DNA of 64,000 nucleotides from Pseudomonas shahriarae (GTDB taxonomy: Bacteria > Pseudomonadota > Gammaproteobacteria > Pseudomonadales > Pseudomonadaceae). Positions within the stretch are counted from its first letter, which is position 1, and every line of letters begins with the position of its first letter. The stretch spans positions 3,637,001-3,701,000 of the forward strand of contig NZ_CP077085.1 in assembly GCF_014268455.2 (NCBI RefSeq), written 5' to 3'. The notes under the pieces are model-generated. The model worked only from the letters and a program-made list of their open reading frames with translations, did not search any database and had not been told where the DNA came from. Made by a program: the position numbers and the translations under genes. Positions 45,122 to 55,316 of the stretch are shown one piece after another.

Positions 45122-45484
45122 GTGATCGAATCAAGCTATGTGGTAATTCACTCACATGTCAGCGAATTTCCTGAACCTATGACCCTCCGAACTGGGGACG
45201 GCGTTTTGGTTGGGGAGCGATATGATGGTCCCGAAGGCTGGCCTGACTGGTATTTTTGCACTGCCCCGGCCCAAGAACCTGGCTTTGTACCAGCGCAACT
45301 CCTTGATCGCCACGTGGACGGCTCCGCAAAGATGCTGGAGGACTTCACTAACAGAGAGTTGGATGTTGTCGAGGGACAAGTACTGCAAGGTAATCGTCAA
45401 TTGAACGGTTGGTTATGGGCGGTACGGATTTCAGACGGTGCAACTGGGTGGGTGCCCTTAGATAAGGTCCGGCTGCAAGATTGA
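45122..45484 (+). CDS. SH3-like domain protein
   Basis: This 120-aa protein has two SH3-like repeats: residues about 15-55 (GDGVLVGERYDGPEGWPDWYFC) and 60-118 (LDVVEGQVLQGNRQLNGWLWAVRISDGATGWVPLDKV). It lacks a signal peptide. I chose the GTG at 45122 because AAGGAGG lies 5 bases upstream; ATG starts upstream have no ribosome site. Ligand-binding role, unknown partner. Confidence 0.75.
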   Translation: MIESSYVVIHSHVSEFPEPMTLRTGDGVLVGERYDGPEGWPDWYFCTAPAQEPGFVPAQLLDRHVDGSAKMLEDFTNRELDVVEGQVLQGNRQLNGWLWAVRISDGATGWVPLDKVRLQD

Positions 45485-45681
45485 ATCATCTCTGGAATCG
45501 TGGATATCGGCGACGCAAGCCTGCTGCTGGGGCTCAGCAATCAGGAAATCACAAAGCGCGCTTACAGAAGGCTCGGCGCCACTACGAAGCCGTCAACATA
45601 GAAAAGTTCTGGAACGGTTCCATAATAGTTATGGAACACCGAGCAAATACAAGCCCGCCATGGCCAACCCCCAGAAACACA

Positions 45682-45705
45682 AAAGCCCCGCAATCGCGGG
45701 GCTTT
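45682..45705 (-). terminator. Terminator downstream of tRNA-Ser
   Basis: GCCCCGC AATC GCGGGGC with flanking AAA/TTT, 12 bases from the tRNA 3' end. On the minus strand it runs into TTTTG. Nearly symmetric, so it may work both ways. Confidence 0.85.
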
Positions 45706-45716
45706 CGTATGAATTT

Positions 45717-45807
45717 TGGCGGGAAACCAGGGATTCGAACCCTGGGAACGCTATTAACGTTCGCCGGTTTTCAAGACCGGTGCATTCAACCACTCTGCCA
45801 ATTTCCC
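45717..45807 (-). tRNA. tRNA-Ser(UGA)
   Basis: This 91-base class II tRNA on the minus strand has acceptor arm GGGAAAT / GTTTCCC, discriminator G, encoded CCA, anticodon loop CTTGAAA with UGA anticodon, a long variable arm (CGAACGTTAATAGCGTTC) and T loop GGTTCGAATCC. It reads UCN serine codons, mainly UCA. Confidence 0.95.
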
Positions 45808-45959
45808 TTGCGCAACACAGGATTATAATAGCCCATCCTGTCTCAGCGGGCGCCATAATACCCGAATGAAACACACTGTCAAACTCTCTGCATAGCTTGT
45901 TACAGAGCGTCTGTTATGATCTTTGCGACTGAACGTTTCAAAACTGAAGGAGTGTCGCC

Positions 45960-46631
45960 ATGCGCGAACAGGATTACGCAGTTAATAGCAACGTGCAGGC
46001 TGAGCAGCTAGAGGTTAGCCGCGTCCTGCGCAATACATACGGCTTGCTCGCCCTCACCCTCGCATTTAGCGGCGTGATGGCGTATGTGGCGCAGCAGATG
46101 CGTGTCGGCTACCCGAATATCTTCGTGGTATTGATCGGCTTCTACGGCCTGTTTTTCCTCACCAACAAACTGCGCGACTCGGCCTGGGGCCTGGTGTCGG
46201 CGTTTGCCCTGACCGGTTTCATGGGGTTCCTGCTGGGCCCGATCCTGAACCGTTACCTGGGTATGCAGGGCGGCGCGGAAGTGGTCAGCTCGGCATTCGC
46301 CATGACGGCCTTGGTGTTTGGTGGCCTGTCGGCCTATGTGCTGATCACCCGTAAGGACATGAGCTTCCTCGGCGGTTTCATCACGGCTGGCTTCTTCGTG
46401 TTGCTGGCGGCCGTGCTGGCGAGCATGTTCTTCCAGATCAGCGGCCTGCAATTGGCGATCAGCGCCGGTTTTGTGCTGTTTTCCTCGGTCTGCATTTTGT
46501 TCCAGACCAGCGCCATCATCCATGGCGGCGAGCGTAACTACATCATGGCGACCATCAGCCTGTATGTATCGATCTACAACCTGTTTGTCAGCCTGTTGCA
46601 GATCTTCGGCATCATGAGCCGCGACGACTGA
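45960..46631 (+). CDS. yccA: Bax inhibitor-1/YccA family membrane protein
   Basis: This 223-aa protein has seven hydrophobic segments and BI-1 family features (VLRNTYGLLALTLAFSGVMAY at the start, the C-terminal ISLYVSIYNLFVSLLQIFGI). In E. coli YccA is a substrate and modulator of FtsH. Start of the conserved core block. Terminator directly downstream. Confidence 0.9.
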   Translation: MREQDYAVNSNVQAEQLEVSRVLRNTYGLLALTLAFSGVMAYVAQQMRVGYPNIFVVLIGFYGLFFLTNKLRDSAWGLVSAFALTGFMGFLLGPILNRYLGMQGGAEVVSSAFAMTALVFGGLSAYVLITRKDMSFLGGFITAGFFVLLAAVLASMFFQISGLQLAISAGFVLFSSVCILFQTSAIIHGGERNYIMATISLYVSIYNLFVSLLQIFGIMSRDD

Positions 46632-46644
46632 TCCCAGCCTCATC

Positions 46645-46670
46645 AAAAAGCCCGCTTCGGCGGGCTTTTT
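46645..46670 (+). terminator. Intrinsic terminator after yccA
   Basis: AAAAAGCCCGC TTCG GCGGGCTTTTT: 11-bp perfect stem with TTCG tetraloop and T run, 13 bases after the yccA stop. Confidence 0.92.
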
Positions 46671-46718
46671 GTTGCCTGCGGCTTTATCATTGGCAAAGGT
46701 TTGCCTACAGAGTGTTCC

Positions 46719-47111
46719 ATGAAGTTCGCGATTGCGCTTTTTTCCGCCGCCCATGCGCCCTCCTCGCGCCGCGCCCTGCAGTTTGCCCAGGCGGCGTTGG
46801 CCGGCGGGCATGAGATTGTGCGGCTGTTTTTCTATCAGGATGGCGTCTACAGCGCTGCCAATTCGGTGGTCACGCCCCAGGATGAGCAGGATATCGCCCA
46901 ACAATGGCGCGCCTTCGTCAGCGAGCATCAGCTTGACGGCGTGGTCTGCATTGCGGCGGCGCTGCGCCGAGGGGTGTTGAATGCCGAGGAAGCTGCGCGC
47001 TACCAGCGCAGTGCGGTGAATCTGGACGCGCCGTGGGCGCTGTCGGGCCTGGGGCAGTTGCACGACGCCATTCAGGACGCCGACCGCCTGATCTGCTTTG
47101 GAGGGCCATGA
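46719..47111 (+). CDS. tusD: Sulfurtransferase subunit TusD
   Basis: This 130-aa DsrE-family protein has the active cysteine Cys77 (DGVVCIAAALRRG). TusBCD takes sulfur from TusA and passes it to TusE for 2-thiouridine synthesis by MnmA. The ATG at 46719 gives the family start MKFAIALF; the frame upstream to 46701 is not needed. The stop lies 1 base before the tusC start. Confidence 0.93.
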   Translation: MKFAIALFSAAHAPSSRRALQFAQAALAGGHEIVRLFFYQDGVYSAANSVVTPQDEQDIAQQWRAFVSEHQLDGVVCIAAALRRGVLNAEEAARYQRSAVNLDAPWALSGLGQLHDAIQDADRLICFGGP

Positions 47112-47112
47112 A

Positions 47113-47463
47113 ATGTCCAGATCCTTGTTAGTCATCAGCCGCCAGGCGCCATGGTCCGGGCCCAGTGCGCGGGAAGCACTGGATGTGGTGCTGGCCGGCG
47201 GCGCATTCGACTTGCCGATCGGGCTGCTGTTTCTCGATGACGGGGTGTTTCAACTGGCAACCGCCCAGGATGCCAAGGCCGTGCAACAAAAGGATGTGAC
47301 GGCCAACCTGCAGGCCCTCTCGCTGTTTGGCATCGACGACGTGTTCGCATGCAGCCACAGCCTGGCGGAGCGTGGGTTGACCGCCCCTGATAGCGCGCAG
47401 CCACTGAGCAGCGAACAGATTTCCCAGATGATTGACCGTTACGATCAGGTGATGACCCTCTGA
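47113..47463 (+). CDS. tusC: Sulfurtransferase subunit TusC
   Basis: This 116-aa DsrF-like protein (SLLVISRQAPWSGPSAREALDVVLAGGAFD) is a structural partner of TusB and TusD in the hexameric relay complex. Start just downstream of the tusD stop; the stop overlaps the tusB ATG (TGATG). Confidence 0.92.
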   Translation: MSRSLLVISRQAPWSGPSAREALDVVLAGGAFDLPIGLLFLDDGVFQLATAQDAKAVQQKDVTANLQALSLFGIDDVFACSHSLAERGLTAPDSAQPLSSEQISQMIDRYDQVMTL

Positions 47464-47756
47464 TGTCGACCTTGCATGTGTTGTCCCACTCCCCGTTTAC
47501 CGACAGCCGCCTCGGCAGTTGCCTACGCCTGTGTGGCGCGCAAGATGCGATCCTGCTGTGCGGCGATGCAATCTATGCCCTGCAACCCGGTAGCGCCCCC
47601 TTCCAGGCCCTGCAAGCCAAGGCCCTGGCCATCTTCGTGCTTGCCGAAGATGCCCAGGCCCGCGGCCTGGCGTTGCCGCAGTGGGCCAGGAGTGTCGACT
47701 ACCCAGGTTTTGTGCAGCTGTCGATCGACCATGACAAGGTCAACACCTGGCTATGA
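47463..47756 (+). CDS. tusB: Sulfurtransferase subunit TusB
   Basis: This 97-aa DsrH-family protein (MSTLHVLSHSPF, LLCGDAIYAL) is the third member of the TusBCD complex. It overlaps tusC by one base and tusE by four (ATGA), implying coupled translation and fixed stoichiometry. Confidence 0.92.
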   Translation: MSTLHVLSHSPFTDSRLGSCLRLCGAQDAILLCGDAIYALQPGSAPFQALQAKALAIFVLAEDAQARGLALPQWARSVDYPGFVQLSIDHDKVNTWL

Positions 47757-48088
47757 ACACCCTGACTGTAGGCACCCACACCCTTGAGCTGGACAAGGAC
47801 GGCTACCTGGTTGACCTGAATGCCTGGTCAGTCGAGGTGGCCAATGCCCTGGCGAGCGCCGAAGCGCTGGAACTGACCGACGAACACTGGGAAATCCTCA
47901 AGCTGCTCAGGGGTTTTTACCAGCAGTTCCAGTTGTCCCCGGCCACCCGCCCCCTGATCAAGTACACCGCCTTGAAGCTGGGCCCGGAAAAGGGCAACAG
48001 CCTGCACCTCAACCGACTGTTCAAAGGCACTCCCGCCAAACTTGCCGCCAAGCTGGCGGGCCTGCCCAGGCCGACGAATTGCTTATGA
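47753..48088 (+). CDS. tusE: Sulfur carrier TusE (DsrC family)
   Basis: This 111-aa protein has DsrC features (DGYLVDLNAWSVEVANALA, GFYQQFQLSPATRPLIKY) and the conserved penultimate cysteine Cys110 in the tail PTNCL, which receives the persulfide from TusD and delivers it to MnmA. Overlaps tusB and the next gene (ATGA). Confidence 0.93.
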   Translation: MNTLTVGTHTLELDKDGYLVDLNAWSVEVANALASAEALELTDEHWEILKLLRGFYQQFQLSPATRPLIKYTALKLGPEKGNSLHLNRLFKGTPAKLAAKLAGLPRPTNCL

Positions 48089-49086
48089 CCGACTTTGCCC
48101 CGTTGATCACCGAAACTCCCGCCGAACACCCCTTTGCGCCGTTTGTGCGGATCCTCGGCAAAGGCAAGCGCGGCGCCCGCAGCCTGACGCGCGAAGAAGC
48201 CCGGGAAGCCATGGGCATGCTGCTCGACGAGAAAGTCGAGGACTCCCAGCTCGGTGCGTTCCTGATGCTGCTGCGCCACAAGGAAGAAAGCCCGGAGGAG
48301 CTCGCCGGCTTCACCGAGGCCCTGCGCGAGCGGCTCAGCCCGCCAGCACTGAAGGTGGATGTCGACTGGCCCACCTATGCCGGGAAAAAACGCCACCTGC
48401 CGTGGTACCTGCTGGCCGCCAAGTGCCTGGCGCAGAACGGCGTGCGGATTTTCATGCACGGCGGCGGTGCCCATACGGCCGGCCGGCTGTACACCGAACA
48501 GTTGCTGGGTGAGCTGCAGATTCCACTGTGCCGCAACTGGCAACAGGTCGAGACCGCTCTGGAACAAGGCAACCTGGCATTTATGCCACTGGGCGACTGG
48601 GCCCCGCAGTTGCAACGCATGATTGACCTGCGCAATATCCTCGGCCTGCGCTCGCCCATTCACTCCCTGGCCCGCATCCTCAACCCGCTGGGCGCGCGCT
48701 GCGGCCTGCAAAGCATCTTCCATCCCGGCTACCAGGGGGTACACCGCGATGCCAGTGGCCTGCTGGGTGACAACAGCATTGTGATCAAGGGCGATGGCGG
48801 CGAGATCGAGATCAATCCCGACACCACCAGCCACTTGTACGGTACCACCGGCGGCACAAGCTGGGACGAGGAGTGGCCTGCCCTCTCCGCCCAGCGCCAC
48901 GTCAAGCCCGCCAGTCTCGACCCCGAACATCTAAAGGCCCTGTGGCGTGGTGAGGTACAAGACAGCTACCCGCAATTAGCGCTGATCGCCACCATGGCCT
49001 TGGCCCTGCGCGGCCTGGGGCACCCACGGGAACAGGCCTTCGAACTGGCCCAACAGTATTGGGATGCGCGCAACACATCGAACTAG
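48085..49086 (+). CDS. ybiB: YbiB/TrpD2 family protein (anthranilate phosphoribosyltransferase-like)
   Basis: This 333-aa protein resembles TrpD (RSLTREEAREAMGMLLDEKVEDSQLGAFLMLLR; HGGGAHTAGRLYTEQLL; ILNPLGARCGLQSIFHPGY) but belongs to the TrpD2/YbiB branch, shown in E. coli to bind nucleic acids rather than make tryptophan. It is translationally coupled to tusE (ATGA), as in other Pseudomonas, hinting at a link with tRNA modification that is only inference. Confidence 0.85.
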   Translation: MTDFAPLITETPAEHPFAPFVRILGKGKRGARSLTREEAREAMGMLLDEKVEDSQLGAFLMLLRHKEESPEELAGFTEALRERLSPPALKVDVDWPTYAGKKRHLPWYLLAAKCLAQNGVRIFMHGGGAHTAGRLYTEQLLGELQIPLCRNWQQVETALEQGNLAFMPLGDWAPQLQRMIDLRNILGLRSPIHSLARILNPLGARCGLQSIFHPGYQGVHRDASGLLGDNSIVIKGDGGEIEINPDTTSHLYGTTGGTSWDEEWPALSAQRHVKPASLDPEHLKALWRGEVQDSYPQLALIATMALALRGLGHPREQAFELAQQYWDARNTSN

Positions 49087-49174
49087 TCGATAATTAACCC
49101 CGACCCTTTGCGCTATTTGTTCGAACCCAGACGATTAGACTGCACTCCAACGCTTACTAGCCAAGGAGTCAGTC

Positions 49175-50170
49175 ATGGGTTTGCTGATTGAAGGACACTG
49201 GCACGACCAGTGGTACGAAAGTAGCGCAGATGGAGCCTTCCAACGGGAACAGGCGCAACGCCGGCACTGGGTCACCGCCGATGGCCAACCTGGCCCGAGC
49301 GGGGATGGCGGCTTCAAGGCCGAGGCTGGCCGCTACCATCTCTATGTTTCCCTCGCCTGCCCGTGGGCGCACCGCACCCTGATCCTGCGCAAGCTCAAGG
49401 GCCTGGAAAGCCTGATTGACGTGTCGGTGGTCAGTTGGTTGATGCTGGAGAATGGCTGGACCTTCGACAAGGCCCACGGCTCCACTGGCGACAAGCTCGA
49501 CGACTTTGCCTTCATGCACCAGCGCTATACCGCCGATACCGCCGACTACACCGGGCGTGTCACCGTGCCGGTGCTATGGGATAAGAAGCTCAATCGCATC
49601 GTCAGCAATGAGTCGGCAGAGATCATCCGCATGTTCAACAGCGCGTTCAACGGGCTGACCGGCAACACCCTGGACTTCTACCCCGAACCGCTGCGCCCGA
49701 CCATCGACGCGTTGAACGAGCGGATCTATCCCGCCGTGAACAATGGCGTGTATCGCGCAGGCTTCGCCACCTCGCAGCAGGCGTATGAAAGCGCATTTGA
49801 TGAGGTGTTTGCCGAGTTGGATCAGTTGGAACAACACCTGGGCCAGCAGCGCTACCTGGCCGGTGAATACCTGACAGAGGCCGATGTGCGGCTGTTTACC
49901 ACGCTGATTCGGTTTGACGCGGTGTATTACAGCCACTTCAAATGCAACCTACGACGGATAGCAGATTATCCGAATCTGTCGAATTGGTTGCGAGAGCTGT
50001 ATCAATGGCCGGGGGTGGCCGAGACCGTGGATTTTGCGCATATCAAGGGGCATTACTATGCCAGCCACCGGACGATCAATCCGACAGGGATTGTGCCGAA
50101 GGGGCCATTGCAGGCGTTTGATAGCAAACATGATCGAGAAGGATTGAGCGGTAAAGAGATCTGGCGCTGA
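49175..50170 (+). CDS. Glutathionyl-hydroquinone reductase (YqjG-like GST)
   Basis: This 331-aa xi-class glutathione transferase has the catalytic Cys62 in ACPWAHRT, a thioredoxin-like N domain and an all-helical C domain (YLAGEYLTEADVRLFTTLIRFD, VYYSHFKCNLRRI). The family reduces glutathionyl-hydroquinones. It is monocistronic. The stop codon lies in the loop of a 7-bp hairpin (CTGGCGC TGAT GCGCCAG, 50161-50178). Confidence 0.9.
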   Translation: MGLLIEGHWHDQWYESSADGAFQREQAQRRHWVTADGQPGPSGDGGFKAEAGRYHLYVSLACPWAHRTLILRKLKGLESLIDVSVVSWLMLENGWTFDKAHGSTGDKLDDFAFMHQRYTADTADYTGRVTVPVLWDKKLNRIVSNESAEIIRMFNSAFNGLTGNTLDFYPEPLRPTIDALNERIYPAVNNGVYRAGFATSQQAYESAFDEVFAELDQLEQHLGQQRYLAGEYLTEADVRLFTTLIRFDAVYYSHFKCNLRRIADYPNLSNWLRELYQWPGVAETVDFAHIKGHYYASHRTINPTGIVPKGPLQAFDSKHDREGLSGKEIWR

Positions 50171-50181
50171 TGCGCCAGCCT

Positions 50182-50207
50182 CATCGCGGGCAAGCCCGGC
50201 TCCCACG
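50182..50207. repeat. Single REP element
   Basis: CATCGCGGGCAAGCCCGGCTCCCAC, one REP unit of the common fluorescens-group type, between the convergent GHR and cysG genes. Confidence 0.75.
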
Positions 50208-50236
50208 GTGGGTCTGTGTGCAGCCGGGCGACCAGG

Positions 50237-51631
50237 TTATACCTGGGACTGGGCGCCTTCAAACCACTTCAACTTCTCACGCAACACCACCACTTCGCCT
50301 ACGATCACCAGGGTCGGCGCATGCACTTCATGCTCCGCCACCAGGCGCGGCAAGTCGGCCAGGGTGCCGGTAAACACACGCTGGTTGGACGTGGTGCCTT
50401 GCTGGATCAGCGCAGCCGGGGTGTCCGCCGAACGACCATGGCGAATCAGTTGCTCGCAGATGAGCGGCAAGCCCACCAACCCCATATAGAAGACCAGGGT
50501 CTGCGACGGCCCCACCAGGTCATTCCAGGGCAAATCCGAGGTGCCATCTTTCAGGTGGCCGGTGATGAAGCGTACCGATTGCGCATAGTCGCGATGGGTC
50601 AAAGGGATGCCCGCGTAAGCCGCGCATCCACTGGCCGCGGTAATGCCCGGCACCACCTGGAACGGGATGCCATGGGCCGCCAGCTCTTCGATCTCTTCGC
50701 CGCCGCGCCCAAAAATAAACGGGTCGCCGCCCTTGAGGCGCAGCACACGCTTACCTTGCTTGGCCAGGTTCACCAGTTGCTGGTTGATCTGCTCTTGCGG
50801 CACCGCGTGATCGGCGCGGCGCTTGCCGACATAGACCCGCTCGGCATCCCGTCGGCACAGCTCAAGAATCGCGGGGGCCACCAGGCGGTCATACAGCACC
50901 ACATCGGCTTGCTGCATCAAACGCAGCGCGCGAAAGGTCAGGAGGTCCGGATCACCGGGGCCTGCGCCCACCAGATACACCTCACCTGGTGCATGGGGCG
51001 GCTTGCCGTTGACTTTTTCCACCAGCAACCGCTCGGCTTCATCACCTTGCCCCGCCAGTTGCCGATCGGCAATCGGGCCCTGGAAAACCTCTTCCCAAAA
51101 AGCTCGGCGTTGCTGAACATCGGGATACAAACCCTTGACCTGGGCGCGAAAGCGCGCGGCCAGCCCGGCCAATTGACCATAGGTAGACGGAATCCAGGTT
51201 TCCAGCTTGGCGCGGATCAAACGCGCCAGCACCGGCGCGTCGCCGCCACTGGACACCGCAATCACCAAGGGCGAGCGGTCGACAATCGCCGGGAAGATCA
51301 CGCTGCACAAGGCTGGCGCGTCCACCACATTGACCGGCACACACCGCCGCCGGGCATCGCTGGACACTTGCGCGTTCAGCGGCTCGTCGTCGGTTGCAGC
51401 GATGATCAGGGTGCAGCCATCAAGGTCCGCCTCCTGATAACCGCGCGCAATCAGTTCACCGCCACTGCCCTGCACCAGTTCACGCAACTGATCTTCAATC
51501 AGGGGAGCAACCACCCGCAATACCGCGCCGGCATCGGCCAGCAGCCGGGACTTGCGCAAGGCAATCTCCCCACCACCGACGACCAACACACGGCTGCCGC
51601 GCAGGTTATGAAACAGTGGCAGAAATTCCAT
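50237..51631 (-). CDS. cysG: Siroheme synthase CysG (trifunctional)
   Basis: This 464-aa protein has an N-terminal precorrin-2 dehydrogenase/ferrochelatase part ([45 protein letters not shown]) and a C-terminal SUMT methyltransferase ([53 protein letters not shown]). It makes siroheme for sulfite and nitrite reductases. It follows serS on the same strand with no spacing. Confidence 0.95.
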   Translation of the reverse strand: MEFLPLFHNLRGSRVLVVGGGEIALRKSRLLADAGAVLRVVAPLIEDQLRELVQGSGGELIARGYQEADLDGCTLIIAATDDEPLNAQVSSDARRRCVPVNVVDAPALCSVIFPAIVDRSPLVIAVSSGGDAPVLARLIRAKLETWIPSTYGQLAGLAARFRAQVKGLYPDVQQRRAFWEEVFQGPIADRQLAGQGDEAERLLVEKVNGKPPHAPGEVYLVGAGPGDPDLLTFRALRLMQQADVVLYDRLVAPAILELCRRDAERVYVGKRRADHAVPQEQINQQLVNLAKQGKRVLRLKGGDPFIFGRGGEEIEELAAHGIPFQVVPGITAASGCAAYAGIPLTHRDYAQSVRFITGHLKDGTSDLPWNDLVGPSQTLVFYMGLVGLPLICEQLIRHGRSADTPAALIQQGTTSNQRVFTGTLADLPRLVAEHEVHAPTLVIVGEVVVLREKLKWFEGAQSQV

Positions 51632-53299
<1,668 letters not shown>

Positions 53300-53303
<4 letters not shown>

Positions 53304-54625
53304 AGTTTTCTCCGTTGTTTGGGGCTCAGGCGATCAAGTTGCGCCAGGTGGTTGAGCTTTTCCCCGATCTTCAACTCCAGGCCACGGGGCACCGGCTGGT
53401 AGAACGGTTGCGGGGCAAGCTCGTCGGGAAAGTAGTCTTCACCGGCGGCATAGGCATCCGGTTCATCGTGGGCGTAGCGGTACTCATCGCCATAACCCAA
53501 TTGTTTCATCAGCTTGGTCGGTGCATTACGCAGGTGCAAAGGGACTTCCAGCGAGCCGTGCTCGGCCGCGGCGCGCAATGCCGATTTGAAGCCCATATAC
53601 ACCGCATTGCTTTTCGGCGCGCAGGCCAGGTAGGTGATGGCTTGCGCCACCGCCAACTCACCTTCCGGGCTGCCCAGGCGCTCCTGGACTTCCCAGGCCG
53701 CCAGGCACAGGCTCAGGGCCCGTGGGTCGGCGTTGCCGATGTCCTCGCTGGCCATGCGCACCACGCGCCGGGCCAGGTACAGCGGGTCGCAGCCGCCGTC
53801 GATCATGCGGGCGAACCAGTACAGCGCGCCGTCCGGGTTAGAGCCGCGCACGGATTTGTGCAACGCGGAAATCTGATCGTAAAAGGCTTCGCCGCCCTTG
53901 TCGAAACGCCGCCGGGTATCGCCCAACAGGCTTTGCAGCAGGTCGACGCCAATCTCACTATTGTCTTCGGCAAGGTCGGAGGCGTTTTCCAGCAGGTTGA
54001 GAAACCGCCGGCCATCGCCGTCTGCCGCCGCCAACAGGATCTTGAAACCCTCGTCACCCAGACTCAGGTGGCGCTTGCCCAGCCCCTTGTCCACGCTCAG
54101 CGCCCGCTGCAACAGCTTCTGCATCGCTGCTTCATCGAGACTTTTGAGCACATACACCCGCGCTCGCGAGAGCAAAGCGTTGTTCAGCTCAAACGAGGGG
54201 TTTTCCGTGGTCGCACCGATAAAAATCAGCGTGCCGTCTTCCACGTAAGGCAGGAACGCATCCTGCTGCGACTTGTTGAAGCGATGCACTTCGTCGACAA
54301 ACAGGATAGTGCGCCGGCCATATTGCCCGGCCTGTTGCTTGGCGACTTCCACCGCCTGGCGGATTTCCTTGACCCCGGCCAATACCGCCGAGACCGTTTC
54401 AAAGTGTGCATCGGAGACCTTCGCCAGCAGCCGCGCCAGGGTGGTCTTGCCCACGCCCGGCGGCCCCCAGAAGATCATCGAGTGCAGGGCACCCTGCTCC
54501 AGAGCTTCGCGCAGCGGCTTGCCACGAGCCAGCAAGTGCTCCTGCCCGACATACTCATCCAGGTTGGTCGAGCGCAGGCGCGCGGCCAATGGCTGGGCAA
54601 TCGGGTCACTGCGAAACAGGTCCAT
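53300..54625 (-). CDS. rarA: Replication-associated recombination protein RarA (MgsA)
   Basis: This 441-aa AAA+ ATPase related to clamp loaders has Walker A ([14 protein letters not shown]), Walker B ([10 protein letters not shown]), sensor 1 ([11 protein letters not shown]) and the C-terminal tetramerisation region ([20 protein letters not shown]). It acts at stalled forks with SSB and RecQ-type enzymes. Ten bases separate it from lolA. Confidence 0.94.
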
Positions 54626-54635
54626 GGGCGGCTTT

Positions 54636-55259
54636 TTACTCCTGGATCACATCGGCACCCTTGGGGATGTCGAACTTGAACGTCTTGGCCGGGACCGACT
54701 CATTGGCCTTGACCCCGGTGAACAGGATATTGGTGCGCTGGCCGACACTGTCGATCAGTTGCATATCGTTGATCACCCCATTGCGGAACGACAGGCGCAG
54801 GCTGTCGAACAGCGTGTCCTTGGACTTGGGCTTGAGGGTGAAGTCGATCACGTTGCTTTGTTGCTTGGAGGTAATCTCGAAGCTCTCGCTGATCTGCGAC
54901 ACATCACCCGACAGCAGCAAGGCCGGGGTCTGGCTCAGGCGTGGGTCGAGGGTCTTGATGGTCGCCTGCTCCAGGTCCGGGTCCCACAGCGTGACTTTCT
55001 TGCCATCGGAGACAATGGTCTGCTCATTGGGCGCGTCGGTTTTCCAGAAGAACAGGCCGGGACGCTGCACGGCCATTTCACCGGCCGTTTCCTGCAACTG
55101 CGTACCGCCACCGTCCAGGGTCAACTGGGAGAAGCGCGCGGTCAGGGTCTTGGATTTGTCCAGCAAGTTGGTCAGGCTCGCGACGGATGCCTGGTCGGCG
55201 TGGGCCGAAAACGCGGTCAGGGCCAATGCCGGCAACAACAGCATGCGGATAAGACGCAT
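54636..55259 (-). CDS. lolA: Outer-membrane lipoprotein carrier LolA
   Basis: This 207-aa periplasmic protein has a signal peptide ([10 protein letters not shown]) and LolA features ([54 protein letters not shown]). It carries lipoproteins from LolCDE to LolB. TGAGGA 6 bases before the ATG at 55259 supports this start over the one at 55271. Confidence 0.93.
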   Translation of the reverse strand: MRLIRMLLLPALALTAFSAHADQASVASLTNLLDKSKTLTARFSQLTLDGGGTQLQETAGEMAVQRPGLFFWKTDAPNEQTIVSDGKKVTLWDPDLEQATIKTLDPRLSQTPALLLSGDVSQISESFEITSKQQSNVIDFTLKPKSKDTLFDSLRLSFRNGVINDMQLIDSVGQRTNILFTGVKANESVPAKTFKFDIPKGADVIQE

Positions 55260-55288
55260 GGGAGTCCTCATAGAATGATGTGAAAGGC

Positions 55289-55312
55289 GCGCCGCGTGCT
55301 GCCACGCGGCGC
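55289..55312 (-). promoter_or_regulatory. Hairpin between ftsK and lolA
   Basis: GCGCCGCGTG CTGC CACGCGGCGC: perfect 10-bp stem with a 4-base loop just after the ftsK stop. No T run follows, so it is a stability or processing hairpin more than a terminator. Confidence 0.45.
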
Positions 55313-55316
55313 GAGG

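Noticed and set aside
44872..45174. 100-residue open frame upstream of the SH3-like gene
   Set aside because: It overlaps the well-supported GTG start at 45122 in another frame and resembles nothing known.
45481..45828. 115-residue open frame across the tRNA-Ser region
   Set aside because: It reads through the tRNA gene and its terminator, so it is not a protein gene.
53304..53360. Fluoride riboswitch for crcB
   Set aside because: crcB starts inside the rarA stop codon, leaving no leader for a riboswitch.
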